Below are positions 44,505-54,026 of a stretch of DNA of 64,000 nucleotides, piece by piece. Made by a program: the position numbers and the translations under genes. The DNA comes from CAYYKD01 sp964471825. GTDB lineage: Bacteria > Spirochaetota > GWE2-31-10 > CAYYKD01. The stretch lies in assembly GCA_964471825.1 (NCBI GenBank), contig CAYYKD010000009.1:56873-120872 (forward strand). The letters run 5' to 3'. Below the pieces are notes generated by a model. The model did no database searches. It worked only from the letters and a program-made list of their open reading frames with translations, and had not been told where the DNA came from. How positions within the stretch are numbered: the first letter of the stretch is position 1; each line of letters begins with the position of its first letter.

Positions 44505-46250
44505 CTAGTTTACAATATATGCGTCCTTGTACCCCAAAGACCTTATCTGATTTAATATTGCCGGTAGCGTTGCCTGATTATCAGGTTTAATTAATAGAAT
44601 GTATCTATTTCCCGCTTTATAGCCGACAACACCGGAAAACACCTGTTTAAAAAGATTATACCTTCTTTCACCCTCAATTCTATCAAATGAGGTGGAAAAT
44701 TTAATATATGATTTGTCTGCATCAAGAGTTGACATCCAATTAACTTCATTTGTACCCTTTACTATCTTTGGTGCATCATAATCACCGGACATTTTTTCCT
44801 TATCTGACTTCTTTAAAGGAAGAAATTCTTTCCCGGCATTTGGGTTCTTTTCTGAGATGGAATATTCACTTATCAGTTCATTTTTCTCATAATTTTTAGG
44901 TTTAACAGTTTTTTTATAATCAGGTGCGTTTTCATCAATATCTGCACTAACCATACTAGAAACTTTATTTGTCTCAGGAATAGAACTCTTTGAATAATCA
45001 GGTGCGTTTTCATCAACATCTGAACTAAGAGTCCGGGTAACTTTTAGTGTTTCAGGATTGATGACTTTTGCATATTTAGGGGTGTTTTCTTCAAAATCAG
45101 TACTTAAAAGATCAACATTTCGATTTTTTTCAGGATTTTTCACCTTAACCATTGATGGCTGATTCTCATCATTATCGGATCCAATCAGTTTTTTTTCTGT
45201 TATTCTCTCAGGAAAGAGTAGATTCTTCCTTCTTGGTGATACAGTATCTGAATCTAAACTCAAATAGCTATTTATACCTCTTTTTGCAGGAGTTTTTGTT
45301 AAATCATTATGCGGAATTGTTTTTGAAATATCCTCAGCAATCAAATTATTATTTGAATATCTCCTTGGGATTTTAAGCTTATCTGGTTTTGGTTCAAGAA
45401 GCCGCTCAAATTTTTTATAGCTGCCAGTATCAAAACTTAAAGACTCTTTAGCAAATCGTTGATTAGGATTATTAATATTTTTCAGCTTTGGCTGGTCCTT
45501 TTTCTCAAATCTCTTTCCATCAAGACCATCCTTGTTAAGTATCTCATACTTTGAAAGCCTGGATGGAAATTTCACTACTTCATTTTTTGGAACTAAAGTT
45601 GTTTCAGTTTTTTCTTCCGATGACTTCTCTTTAACAAAATTTCCTGAATCTCCGCTAAGTCCCTCTTTTGATGATATTTTATCCGGTATCTCTAAAAGCC
45701 TATCTCTTGGTTTCTCAGATGAGGAAGAAAGCGTATCATCTTTACTATCTGTTTTCTTTACATCATCAGCTTTTTCAAAAATCTTCTTAGTTATCATATT
45801 ATCCGCAACACCCCAGTCTGCTTTTGGAAAAGACTTGAGTGTTTCATCGTCAATTTTACCTTCAGGCACAAGTCCATTAATAGCTAATCTTTCCGTTGAA
45901 TTTATATCGTTAAAACCGGCATCAACCACAACAAGCCCGGTATCCCACAACATCCCGATCTCTTTAGCAGCTGCAGGGGATAGTAGAATAAAATATTGAG
46001 AACCTGTGTCTATCCGATCATTAACCCTTACCTTTATCTGTTTACCTGTCTGAACATTTGTAACAATTACAGTAGAATTCATCTTATACCCGTTACATGC
46101 CGCAGTAAGTGCAGTTGAATCAAATTGTTGACCGGCAGTTGTAGTAGAACCTTCAAGAGGCTGATATGTTGCAGCTCTTCCGACCCACCGTTCAGCCTGT
46201 GCAAGAAACGGGACAACTGATAAAAATAGTAATATTATTAATCGTTTCAT
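44505..46250 (-). CDS. RlpA-like double-psi beta-barrel protein with 26-residue repeats and a SPOR domain
   Basis: 581 residues. Signal peptide (MKRLIILLFLSVVPFLAQAE) leads to a DPBB domain at ~20-115 (ATYQPLEG...TALTAAC, VTNVQTGKQIKVRVNDRI), the RlpA lytic transglycosylase fold. A long charged linker follows. From 303 to 484, seven units of exactly 26 residues repeat (starts 303, 329, 355, 381, 407, 433, 459), best seen in SSDVDENAPDYSK and SADIDENAPDYKK. The C-terminal ~75 residues form a SPOR domain that binds denuded glycan at septa. It overlaps the upstream SPOR gene by 4 nt. Confidence 0.87.
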   Translation of the reverse strand: MKRLIILLFLSVVPFLAQAERWVGRAATYQPLEGSTTTAGQQFDSTALTAACNGYKMNSTVIVTNVQTGKQIKVRVNDRIDTGSQYFILLSPAAAKEIGMLWDTGLVVVDAGFNDINSTERLAINGLVPEGKIDDETLKSFPKADWGVADNMITKKIFEKADDVKKTDSKDDTLSSSSEKPRDRLLEIPDKISSKEGLSGDSGNFVKEKSSEEKTETTLVPKNEVVKFPSRLSKYEILNKDGLDGKRFEKKDQPKLKNINNPNQRFAKESLSFDTGSYKKFERLLEPKPDKLKIPRRYSNNNLIAEDISKTIPHNDLTKTPAKRGINSYLSLDSDTVSPRRKNLLFPERITEKKLIGSDNDENQPSMVKVKNPEKNRNVDLLSTDFEENTPKYAKVINPETLKVTRTLSSDVDENAPDYSKSSIPETNKVSSMVSADIDENAPDYKKTVKPKNYEKNELISEYSISEKNPNAGKEFLPLKKSDKEKMSGDYDAPKIVKGTNEVNWMSTLDADKSYIKFSTSFDRIEGERRYNLFKQVFSGVVGYKAGNRYILLIKPDNQATLPAILNQIRSLGYKDAYIVN

Positions 46251-46984
46251 TTTTTATTACCCCTATTCTCTTTGACAATGCTATCACCTGTTTTTATAAA
46301 AACGGTTTTACCTTTTTTCTCATTTATTTCTGCTCTTAACTTATTTGCGGAACTCTTATCATATGGACCTGCAAAAATTCTATATATTGTTTGTTTTTTA
46401 TTATCAACGAATATTTCACTTGCTACAAGATAAAAATTTGGTTTTATCTCGAGAAACGGAAGCATCTCAGTAATCATAGGATATGCATTTTGGTAATGCC
46501 TAAATGATCCTATCTGAATATATGAATCATCAGGATTCTCTAAAGCGATCTTTGAGATTGAATTCTCATGATCAACGACAAGGCTTTTTATGTTTAGATA
46601 CTCGCTCGACTCACCCTCTTTATTCCATGCCAAAAATTTAACCTTCAAATTAAATGAGTCTGTCTTTATATCATAGGGTTTTTGAAAAAAGTTAAAAGTC
46701 TGATCGGGGAGATATATTGCCAGCGGGTCATGGTTTACCGGAGCAAATCCTATTTGTACTATGGTTTCATATCCTGTTGAGATATCCATTAAACTGTATA
46801 TAGCTCCGGCCGGTAATATTGGAGAATATGCAATATTAAACTTTATCTCTAACTCGCCACTATTTGGATCCATTCCTGCAGCAGAGAGTTCTTTTCCTTT
46901 AAACTTTATCTCCTCGGTACTGAAGTCCTGAGCTACAGCCGTAGAGATTAAAAATATAAATAGAAATAAAATAATTTTTTTCAT
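46247..46984 (-). CDS. secreted SPOR-domain protein
   Basis: 245 residues. Signal peptide ends TAVAQD. A beta-rich N-terminal domain (residues 20-150) is unrecognised. The C-terminal SPOR domain runs from DSYIQIGSFRHYQNAYPM to IYRIFAGPYDKSSANKLRAEI. It and the RlpA-like protein are encoded as an overlapping pair, likely acting together at the cell wall. The 354-nt space upstream (46985-47338) holds one repeat arm and no other gene I can see. Confidence 0.83.
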   Translation of the reverse strand: MKKIILFLFIFLISTAVAQDFSTEEIKFKGKELSAAGMDPNSGELEIKFNIAYSPILPAGAIYSLMDISTGYETIVQIGFAPVNHDPLAIYLPDQTFNFFQKPYDIKTDSFNLKVKFLAWNKEGESSEYLNIKSLVVDHENSISKIALENPDDSYIQIGSFRHYQNAYPMITEMLPFLEIKPNFYLVASEIFVDNKKQTIYRIFAGPYDKSSANKLRAEINEKKGKTVFIKTGDSIVKENRGNKK

Positions 46985-47159
46985 AAAGCAACTCCATAAT
47001 TTAATGATACCACATTTTACACTATAATCAATTCACATATCAAACTAAACTCGAAAATAACAACTATCCCTCTTAACTTTCGGCTTTTAGCTTTATAAAA
47101 TTTATCAATATAAGAAGTTCAACAAGATTTAATTAAAAAAAAATAATATTTTTAACTCT

Positions 47160-47180
47160 AGAGGCTCTTGCAAAAAAAAA
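47160..47180. repeat. dispersed repeat, copy 7 (single arm)
   Basis: AGAGGCTCTTGCAAAAAAAA is a lone arm; no facing arm is evident nearby. It sits in the gap between the SPOR gene and the DUF350 gene. Confidence 0.55.
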
Positions 47181-47338
47181 ATATAAACTTAACCCGCATT
47201 ATGCAGGAAAACACTACTCACAGTTAATCCGATCTCCATAATAAAATATTAATACATAAGTTTCTTGAATTATTATTTATTTTTGTTTATTATAATTTTA
47301 TTGACATATACCTATATAGCGACATTGAAGGAGTATAT

Positions 47339-47884
47339 ATGAAATTTGATTACAATATTGTACTGGCAGGATTAGTGCATCTATTTTTTTCAGTTTTGAT
47401 TGGTGTGTTTTTTATTTATCTGGCATACACACTTTTTAAGAAATTAAACTCGGCGATAGATGATGATAAAGAACTAAAAAACGGCAATATATCAGTTGCC
47501 GTGTTGATGGGTTCTGTTATTTTTAGTATTGTCTGGATTACAAGAGGCAGTGTTATCTCAGGTATGGATACTATTTCCACTTTATTTAGAAGTGGGTTCA
47601 TCCTTAAAAATACATTAATTGCCATTGGTATCTTTGTACTGCAGATTTTAGTTTCCGGAATTTTATCGATCATTACTATATGGATATCTACACTTTTATT
47701 CACCTTACTAACTAAAAACTTTGACGAATTCAAAGAAATTAAAAATAACAACCTTGCAATTGCTCTTGTGTTGGGTGTCGTAGTTATCTCCTTAGCGTTA
47801 TTTGTTGAACCGGCAATCAATGTGATCCTAAACGGCCTCGTTCCATACCCGGTTCTTGATATCGCGCCAAAACTTCCGGGTTAA
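47339..47884 (+). CDS. DUF350 family membrane protein
   Basis: 181 residues with four to five hydrophobic segments arranged as two similar halves, each ending in a soluble LKNGNISVAVLMGSVI / IKNNNLAIALVLGVVV motif. This internal duplication is the hallmark of DUF350 (UPF0719). Inner membrane. Function unknown. GAAGGAG precedes the ATG. It is 5 nt from the M64 peptidase gene. Confidence 0.83.
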   Translation: MKFDYNIVLAGLVHLFFSVLIGVFFIYLAYTLFKKLNSAIDDDKELKNGNISVAVLMGSVIFSIVWITRGSVISGMDTISTLFRSGFILKNTLIAIGIFVLQILVSGILSIITIWISTLLFTLLTKNFDEFKEIKNNNLAIALVLGVVVISLALFVEPAINVILNGLVPYPVLDIAPKLPG

Positions 47885-47889
47885 CTATC

Positions 47890-49170
47890 ATGAACAGCTT
47901 AAAAAAGAGCTTGATAATTTATATTTTTACATTCTATTGTATACTTCTAATTGATGCACAATCTAACTTAGTAGAGGTACTGTATAAATCCAACCACAGT
48001 AAACCGGTTAATATAGTAATTATGGGGGATGGTTTTACTGCTTCACAGTTAAGAGATGGTTCATTTAAAAGGGCAGCCGCTAATCTTGCTAACGATCTTT
48101 TTAATGTTCCCCCTTTTCAACAGTTAGCTTCACTTTTCAGCGTCTATATTGTAAACTCGGTATCCAGGCAATCAGGATCTGATGACGCTCCGGGCAAAGA
48201 TACAAGGGATACAATTTTTAACTCTACTTTTGGCGGAATGGGAATTCAACGGCTTCTGATTATACAAGACTACAGTGCCGCTTCAAAATATGCAGCATTA
48301 GCTACCGACAACCCTCATTCAATTATTGTACTGGTCAATGATGAAAGGTATGGAGGGAGTGGCGGTTATTATGCAGTTGTCTCCATGAATACTAACAGTT
48401 TTGGAGTGTTTGTACATGAACTGGGGCACTCATTAGGCAAGCTGACTGATGAATATATTGATGAATCGATTAAGGACCGTTATCCATTAAACCCTTCTAA
48501 GATGCCACCTAACATAGATATAATTAAATCGCCGAATGAAGTTAAATGGGCAGGATTTATAGGTATAGACGGCTATGATGCGGTTTCAGTATTTGAAGGT
48601 GGGCATTATAGAAAAACCGGTGTATATAGAGCCCAGGAAAATTGTATGATGAAATCAATTGTGTTTGGATTCTGTAGTGTCTGCAGAGAACACCTTGCAA
48701 AAGAGATCCTGTCAATTGCAGGATATGACTATGACTTCGAAACATTTCTAAATATAAATCCTATAACAAAAGATAAGGAAATTATTGTAAGAAACCCTAC
48801 TAACAATAAAAATCAAAAAATTACCTATGAAATGATACATCGAATATTGAGCAAAAATCAGATTTCAAAAGATAATAATAATAGTAATATTATCAATATA
48901 AAAGCAGAGCCGGCAAATAAAAACAAGAGATATATTGATAAATACACATACAGTGATGGTGTTTTCTTATATCTTGGCGATAAAAAATGGGAAGAGAGAA
49001 CAACCGGAGGGCAAAATTATTCATATAAGGAGACCGGTAGAGAAGAATGGTATATCTACATTACCGATTACTCTAGAAATGTCTCCTTAGCAATCCCAGT
49101 CGGGCATAAACAGGCATATATTTACAGTGATAAAAAATGGGTTGTACTATACGAACTGATTAAGTCATGA
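47890..49170 (+). CDS. M64 family zinc metallopeptidase, secreted
   Basis: 426 residues. Signal peptide (SLIIYIFTFYCILLIDAQ). VNIVIMGDGFTASQL opens the M64 domain. Zinc motif VHELGHSLGKLTDEYID (HExxHxxgxLxDE) lies near residue 180. C-terminal residues ~290-426 are a separate region of unknown fold. M64 includes IgA-type peptidases, but the target here is unknown. Probably periplasmic or exported. Paired with the DUF350 gene. Confidence 0.87.
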   Translation: MNSLKKSLIIYIFTFYCILLIDAQSNLVEVLYKSNHSKPVNIVIMGDGFTASQLRDGSFKRAAANLANDLFNVPPFQQLASLFSVYIVNSVSRQSGSDDAPGKDTRDTIFNSTFGGMGIQRLLIIQDYSAASKYAALATDNPHSIIVLVNDERYGGSGGYYAVVSMNTNSFGVFVHELGHSLGKLTDEYIDESIKDRYPLNPSKMPPNIDIIKSPNEVKWAGFIGIDGYDAVSVFEGGHYRKTGVYRAQENCMMKSIVFGFCSVCREHLAKEILSIAGYDYDFETFLNINPITKDKEIIVRNPTNNKNQKITYEMIHRILSKNQISKDNNNSNIINIKAEPANKNKRYIDKYTYSDGVFLYLGDKKWEERTTGGQNYSYKETGREEWYIYITDYSRNVSLAIPVGHKQAYIYSDKKWVVLYELIKS

Positions 49171-49178
49171 GATACTTA

Positions 49179-50591
49179 TTAATCCTGGTTATTTTTTGAC
49201 TCCTGCATAATTACTTTTTCAAATTTCTTAAGCATCATTTTATTCATTCCGGTTCTTGCTTTAGCACGGATAGATTTAAATTTTAAGAAAAAACCCAGGA
49301 TTTTAAATAACAATAGTTGTCTCTTATTATTTTGAGGATAATCAAATCTTCCCGTCTTTTTATAGAACCTATAGTCTTCCTGCATAATCCCCTGCATTGA
49401 ATAAACAAGATCCCTAAATATCTTCATTCCGCCTACCCCATAGAAATTTGATGGCCTCTCCGGTGAATTTTGCAAAGCATATACGGTTTTCTCTGCTAAC
49501 TTTTTAATTCTTGTATTAATTGCGTTTTCACTTATAACATCGCCGGCATCTGTACTTTCTACCTCATCTGTTACAACATCAATAAGATAATACTCGCCTA
49601 CATTTGAACGGGCTTCAATAATTTCTCGCAGGTTAGACTCTTCCCTTAAATTACCGGATATTAGATAACCTGCAGCCTTTCCTGCAAATGTTATCCTATG
49701 CCCATTATAGAATTGCCTGTTATCATACTTAATCCACGAAGAATTAAAATAATGCCTATTTATCGAAGCTGCATAAATAATAATATCAGCCTCAAGTATT
49801 ACTGATCTATGAAATTTATCAAATCCGTCTTTGTAGAAACAGTGCCCTTCGAATGTGCATTGCAAACATCCCAGACAACCGCCATAGAGTTTCAAATCAT
49901 TTAGGTTTACTTTAGTGACCGGAAATGGAAGTGCGTTTTCGTATGCTTTTATCATTTCAAATAGGTTTTTATCATCATCTGTGGCATCGGTAATCAAAAT
50001 TATCTTCTTGGGTGTCACATTTTTTTCTACAAAACCGACATTACATTTAAAGGGCGTCTGATCATAATTCGATAGTTTAAACTTCTTTGTGCTGTAGAAT
50101 CCATTACTAATACTGGTAAAAAGTTCATGACCAAATTTTTTTATCGTATTTCGTCCTTTTTCAGTAAATAAGTCATTCATTTCTAGTGATATTCCCGGGA
50201 TTGTTCTCATATCCAAATCCTCTGATATATTCAGAAGATAATTATAGGCAGTATGATCATAAAAATGCATGGAGGTTAAAACCTGAGAAGTATATTTACC
50301 CTTAAATGCCCCTGTGCGGTTTCTTTCATATATCAGATCAATAAAATGCATAAGCTGATATGGAATTAAAAAAGTATAGACAGGATAACACCACAAAATA
50401 CAATCTGCGGACTCAATCTCATTCATAATATTGTCAAAAACGGCTACATTTTTATCAAGTTCTTTAATTTTCATTCCAATATCGATAATTTTAATCTCAT
50501 TATCACTATAACAACTTCCAATGTACCTGATTATCTGTATTGTATTACTATATTTTCCCTTTGGACTTCCATTTAAAGCAACGATCTTCAT
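49179..50591 (-). CDS. double flavodoxin-fold oxidoreductase
   Basis: 470 residues. The first half is a flavodoxin-like NAD(P)H reductase (KIVALNGSPKGKYSNT, then CILWCYPVYTFLIPYQL). The second half begins near residue 195 (IILITDATDDDKN) and has GGCLGCLQCTFEGHCFYKDGF, the pattern of FMN reductases with a Cys cluster. The Cys in CLGCLQC may ligate an Fe-S cluster. Tail rich in basic residues. Two such folds in one chain suggest internal electron transfer. Substrate unknown. It converges on the M64 gene. Confidence 0.77.
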   Translation of the reverse strand: MKIVALNGSPKGKYSNTIQIIRYIGSCYSDNEIKIIDIGMKIKELDKNVAVFDNIMNEIESADCILWCYPVYTFLIPYQLMHFIDLIYERNRTGAFKGKYTSQVLTSMHFYDHTAYNYLLNISEDLDMRTIPGISLEMNDLFTEKGRNTIKKFGHELFTSISNGFYSTKKFKLSNYDQTPFKCNVGFVEKNVTPKKIILITDATDDDKNLFEMIKAYENALPFPVTKVNLNDLKLYGGCLGCLQCTFEGHCFYKDGFDKFHRSVILEADIIIYAASINRHYFNSSWIKYDNRQFYNGHRITFAGKAAGYLISGNLREESNLREIIEARSNVGEYYLIDVVTDEVESTDAGDVISENAINTRIKKLAEKTVYALQNSPERPSNFYGVGGMKIFRDLVYSMQGIMQEDYRFYKKTGRFDYPQNNKRQLLLFKILGFFLKFKSIRAKARTGMNKMMLKKFEKVIMQESKNNQD

Positions 50592-50795
50592 ATCTCCCCC
50601 ATAAAAATCAATCTGATAAACGATTTCTATAAATACAATAATAATTAACTAATGTAAATATGCTTAATTAAGTTAAATTAGATTTAATGACTCAAAAAAT
50701 TAAAATTTATTAACAGGATTTAATAACAGTATTTATAAATGTATTTATTAAATATATTGATTTTTAAGTGCTTCAAAAAGTTTTCTTTAAACAGA

Positions 50796-50824
50796 TTTAC
50801 AAATCTTAATTTTTAAATTATAAT
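50796..50824 (+). promoter_or_regulatory. promoter of eno
   Basis: TTTACA, 17 nt, TATAAT, 45 nt before the enolase ATG; the ribosome site GGGGGT lies between. Confidence 0.7.
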
Positions 50825-50869
50825 TGTTGGAATTTAATTTCTATTTATTGATATATTATGGGGGTATTT

Positions 50870-52174
50870 ATGAGCTACATTAAAGATGTTAGAGCAAGAG
50901 AGATACTTGACTCAAGAGGTAATCCAACTGTTGAAGTTGATGTAATACTTGAGGATGGTTTTTTTGGAAGAGCAGCTGTTCCATCAGGTGCTTCTACCGG
51001 AGAATTTGAAGCTGTTGAGTTAAGAGACGGTGACAAAAAAAGATACCTGGGTAAGGGTGTCTTAAAAGCTGTCAGTAATGTTAACAATATTATTGCCCCT
51101 AAGCTGATAGGACTAAATGCATTGGATCAAATAGGTCTTGACAGACTTATGATCGACATAGATGGAACAAAAAATAAAAGTAAGCTGGGTGCAAATGCAA
51201 TTCTTGGTGTAAGCATGGCTCTAAGTAGAGCATCCAGTGAATACTGTGGACTTGAATTATTTCAATATCTTGGCGGACCTATTTCAAATACACTACCGCT
51301 CCCAATGGCAAACATTATCAATGGCGGAAAACACGCAGATAATATGATAGATTTCCAGGAGTTTATGGTTATGCCTATCGGGGCAAAATCGATGAAAGAG
51401 GCTGTAAGGTATATTTCTGAAGTATTTCATTCTCTTAAATCTTTATTAAAATCAAAGGGTAAAAATACTGCAGTTGGTGATGAGGGCGGATTTGCCCCTG
51501 ATCTTGAAAATGAAGAAGCTATAGAGTATATTCTTGAAGCAGTTGAAAAAGCCGGATTTAAAACAGGAATTGACAAGGATTTTATGATCGCCTTAGATGT
51601 TGCAGCATCAGAGCTTTTTGAAGAGGGCGGCAGAAAAGGTTATAAATTCTGGAAATCAAACCCTGATAAGATATTTACAACAGATGAGATGATTGAATTC
51701 TACCAAAGATGGGTAGGTCAATTCCCGATAATATCTCTTGAAGATGGACTTGACCAGTCTGACTGGTCAGGGTGGGAAAATCTTACAGCAGCAATCGGGA
51801 AGAAAGTTCAGATTGTAGGAGATGATTTCTTTGTTACAAACACAGAAAGACTATCTGAAGGGATCAGAAAGAACTGTGCAAATTCAATACTAATAAAACT
51901 TAATCAGATAGGTACTATTACTGAAACAATAGAGGCGATTAATATGGCCACAAGAGCGGGATGGACCTCAGTTGTTTCACACAGGTCCGGTGAGACAGCA
52001 GACAGTACGATAGCTGACCTTGCTGTTGCCCTAAATGCCGGACAGATTAAAACCGGTTCTATGTCAAGAACTGATAGAGTTGAAAAGTACAATCAGCTTA
52101 TAAGAATTGAAGAAATATTGGGTGATAATGCAAAATTTCTTGGAGCTCAGAGCTTCTTCAACCTTTTTAAATAA
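50870..52174 (+). CDS. eno: enolase
   Basis: 434 residues, full length. DARGNPTVEV-type start (RGNPTVEVDV), PSGASTGEFEA, KLGANAILGVSMA, DEGGFAPDL, magnesium ligands in ALDVAAS, SLEDGLDQSDW and VGDDFFVTN, then the signature ILIKLNQIGTITE and SHRSGETADSTIADLAV. It converts 2-phosphoglycerate to phosphoenolpyruvate. The ATG after ATGGGGGTATTT is chosen because that G-run is the ribosome site, so the upstream ATG at 50858 is unlikely. Confidence 0.97.
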   Translation: MSYIKDVRAREILDSRGNPTVEVDVILEDGFFGRAAVPSGASTGEFEAVELRDGDKKRYLGKGVLKAVSNVNNIIAPKLIGLNALDQIGLDRLMIDIDGTKNKSKLGANAILGVSMALSRASSEYCGLELFQYLGGPISNTLPLPMANIINGGKHADNMIDFQEFMVMPIGAKSMKEAVRYISEVFHSLKSLLKSKGKNTAVGDEGGFAPDLENEEAIEYILEAVEKAGFKTGIDKDFMIALDVAASELFEEGGRKGYKFWKSNPDKIFTTDEMIEFYQRWVGQFPIISLEDGLDQSDWSGWENLTAAIGKKVQIVGDDFFVTNTERLSEGIRKNCANSILIKLNQIGTITETIEAINMATRAGWTSVVSHRSGETADSTIADLAVALNAGQIKTGSMSRTDRVEKYNQLIRIEEILGDNAKFLGAQSFFNLFK

Positions 52175-52177
52175 AAT

Positions 52178-52219
52178 AAGTTCTTGCAAAAATTCAAAAC
52201 TTATTTTTGCAAGAACCTC
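52178..52219. repeat. dispersed palindromic repeat, copy 8
   Basis: AAGTTCTTGCAAAAATTC and ATTTTTGCAAGAACCTC face each other with a short loop. It begins 4 nt after the eno stop and could also end eno transcripts. Confidence 0.8.
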
Positions 52220-52245
52220 AAATACTAATTATTAATGGATATAAA

Positions 52246-53994
52246 ATGAACTTTTTTGAGCAGACGGATAAATTGATAATAGAATCCCTATCGAAGATGG
52301 GAATTGATGATAATAGCATGACTTCTGAGATCCCACCCTCTATAGAATTAGGTGATATTTGTTACCCTCTATTTAAATACTCTAAAGCCTTAAAAAAAGC
52401 ACCTGCTCAAATAGCTTCAGATGCGATATCACATATGGCCCTACCCGACTTTATTGAAAAAGCTGAACCAAAAGGAGCTTACCTCAATATATTCTTTAAA
52501 AGGTCTACTGTTACCGAGTCAGTTTTAGAAACCATTTTAAAAGAGAAAAAGGATTATTGCAGACGAATTAAAAACGGTATAAAAGTACTGATTGAATTCA
52601 GTTGCCCTAACACAAATAAACCACTACATCTTGGCCACTGTAGAAATAATTTTCTAGGTGATGCAGTTGCTAATCTTTTTTTATTTGCTGGATTTGATGT
52701 AAAAAAAGTAAATCTAATCAATGACCGCGGTATTCATATTTGTAAATCTATGCTGGCCTACATGAAATATGGAAATGGAGATACACCGGAATCAACCGGG
52801 ATTAAATCCGATCATTTTGTAGGTAAACAGTATGTGAAATATAATACAGAATTAAAAACACATCCTGAGCTTGAAAAAGAGGCTCAGGATTTATTAAAAC
52901 TATGGGAAGATGGAGAAAAAAACACTGTTGAACTCTGGAAACAGATGAATAAATGGGCAATAGATGGGATTAAGGAGACCTATAATAAAATGGGAATCTC
53001 CTTTGATATGATAGAATACGAAAGTGAAAACTATCTTCTCGGCAAGGACATTGTTTTTGAAGGTCTAAAAAATGGAGTATTCTACAAAGCTGATGATGGA
53101 TCTATATGGATTGACAACGAGGATGCAGGTCTAGACAAAAAAATCCTTCTAAGATCGGATGGCACGAGTATCTATATTACACAGGATCTTGGCACAGCGG
53201 TAAAAAGACATGAAAAATTTAATTTTGACAAAATGATATTTGTCGTTGGGCAAGAGCAGGAATACCACTTCAAAACGCTCTTTACAATACTTAAGAAACT
53301 CGGTTTTGACTATGCAGAAAACATGAAACACCTCTCATATGGAATGGTAACACTTCCTGACGGAAAAATGAAAAGCCGTGAGGGAACTGTTGTTGATGCA
53401 GACAACCTTATGACAGAACTTGAAGAGATGAGCCGATCAATCATAAAGGAAAAAGGGCGTTTCGAAAATGATGATGAACTAAACTCGGTGGCTCTTAAGG
53501 TTTCACTCGGAGCCTTAAAGTATTATCTACTCAATTTTACAACTACAAAAGACATACTTTTTAGTCCGGAACAATCAATAAGTTTTGATGGAAACACAGG
53601 TCCATACATCCAATATACAACTGCAAGAATCAACTCACTTATAGGCAAAGCCCAGACAAAAGAATTAAAAGAATTAGATGCAAATAAAGGTGTCGACAAC
53701 GATAAACTTGATATATATTCTGATATTAATGATGATGAATGGTCTGTAATTTTACACCTATTAAGATTTGATAATGCTATCAAAAAATCTATAGATACAG
53801 TTTCCCCTCTAGAGTTATGCGGATTTGTTTACGACCTATGCAGACTTTACAGTAAATTCTATCAGGATAACCAGATTATCAGTAACTCAGATGAAAAAAT
53901 AAAAGAATTAAGATTACAAATCTCTAAGTCCACTCTAATAACTATACAGATCGTTCTGGATATACTTGGAATAACACCACTTGAAAAGATGTAG
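52246..53994 (+). CDS. argS: arginyl-tRNA synthetase
   Basis: 582 residues. N-terminal Add-1 domain (~1-110), HIGH motif in NKPLHLGHCRNNFLGD, NDRGIHICKSM, and the degenerate KMSKS region KMKSREGTVVDADNLM, followed by a DALR anticodon domain ending LLRFDNAIKKS...LCGFVYDLCRLYSKFYQ. A class I synthetase. Start at MNFFEQ: the longer frame from 52207 would begin inside the repeat. Confidence 0.95.
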   Translation: MNFFEQTDKLIIESLSKMGIDDNSMTSEIPPSIELGDICYPLFKYSKALKKAPAQIASDAISHMALPDFIEKAEPKGAYLNIFFKRSTVTESVLETILKEKKDYCRRIKNGIKVLIEFSCPNTNKPLHLGHCRNNFLGDAVANLFLFAGFDVKKVNLINDRGIHICKSMLAYMKYGNGDTPESTGIKSDHFVGKQYVKYNTELKTHPELEKEAQDLLKLWEDGEKNTVELWKQMNKWAIDGIKETYNKMGISFDMIEYESENYLLGKDIVFEGLKNGVFYKADDGSIWIDNEDAGLDKKILLRSDGTSIYITQDLGTAVKRHEKFNFDKMIFVVGQEQEYHFKTLFTILKKLGFDYAENMKHLSYGMVTLPDGKMKSREGTVVDADNLMTELEEMSRSIIKEKGRFENDDELNSVALKVSLGALKYYLLNFTTTKDILFSPEQSISFDGNTGPYIQYTTARINSLIGKAQTKELKELDANKGVDNDKLDIYSDINDDEWSVILHLLRFDNAIKKSIDTVSPLELCGFVYDLCRLYSKFYQDNQIISNSDEKIKELRLQISKSTLITIQIVLDILGITPLEKM

Positions 53995-54026
53995 GATATT
54001 TTAAATCATTAGAGATGTTATTTTGC

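Noticed and set aside
45532..45999. 155-codon plus-strand frame rich in Ser
   Set aside because: Antisense to the RlpA-like protein linker; low-complexity reading of charged codons.
47416..47820. 134-codon minus-strand frame
   Set aside because: Antisense to the DUF350 gene, whose membrane segments and duplication are clear.
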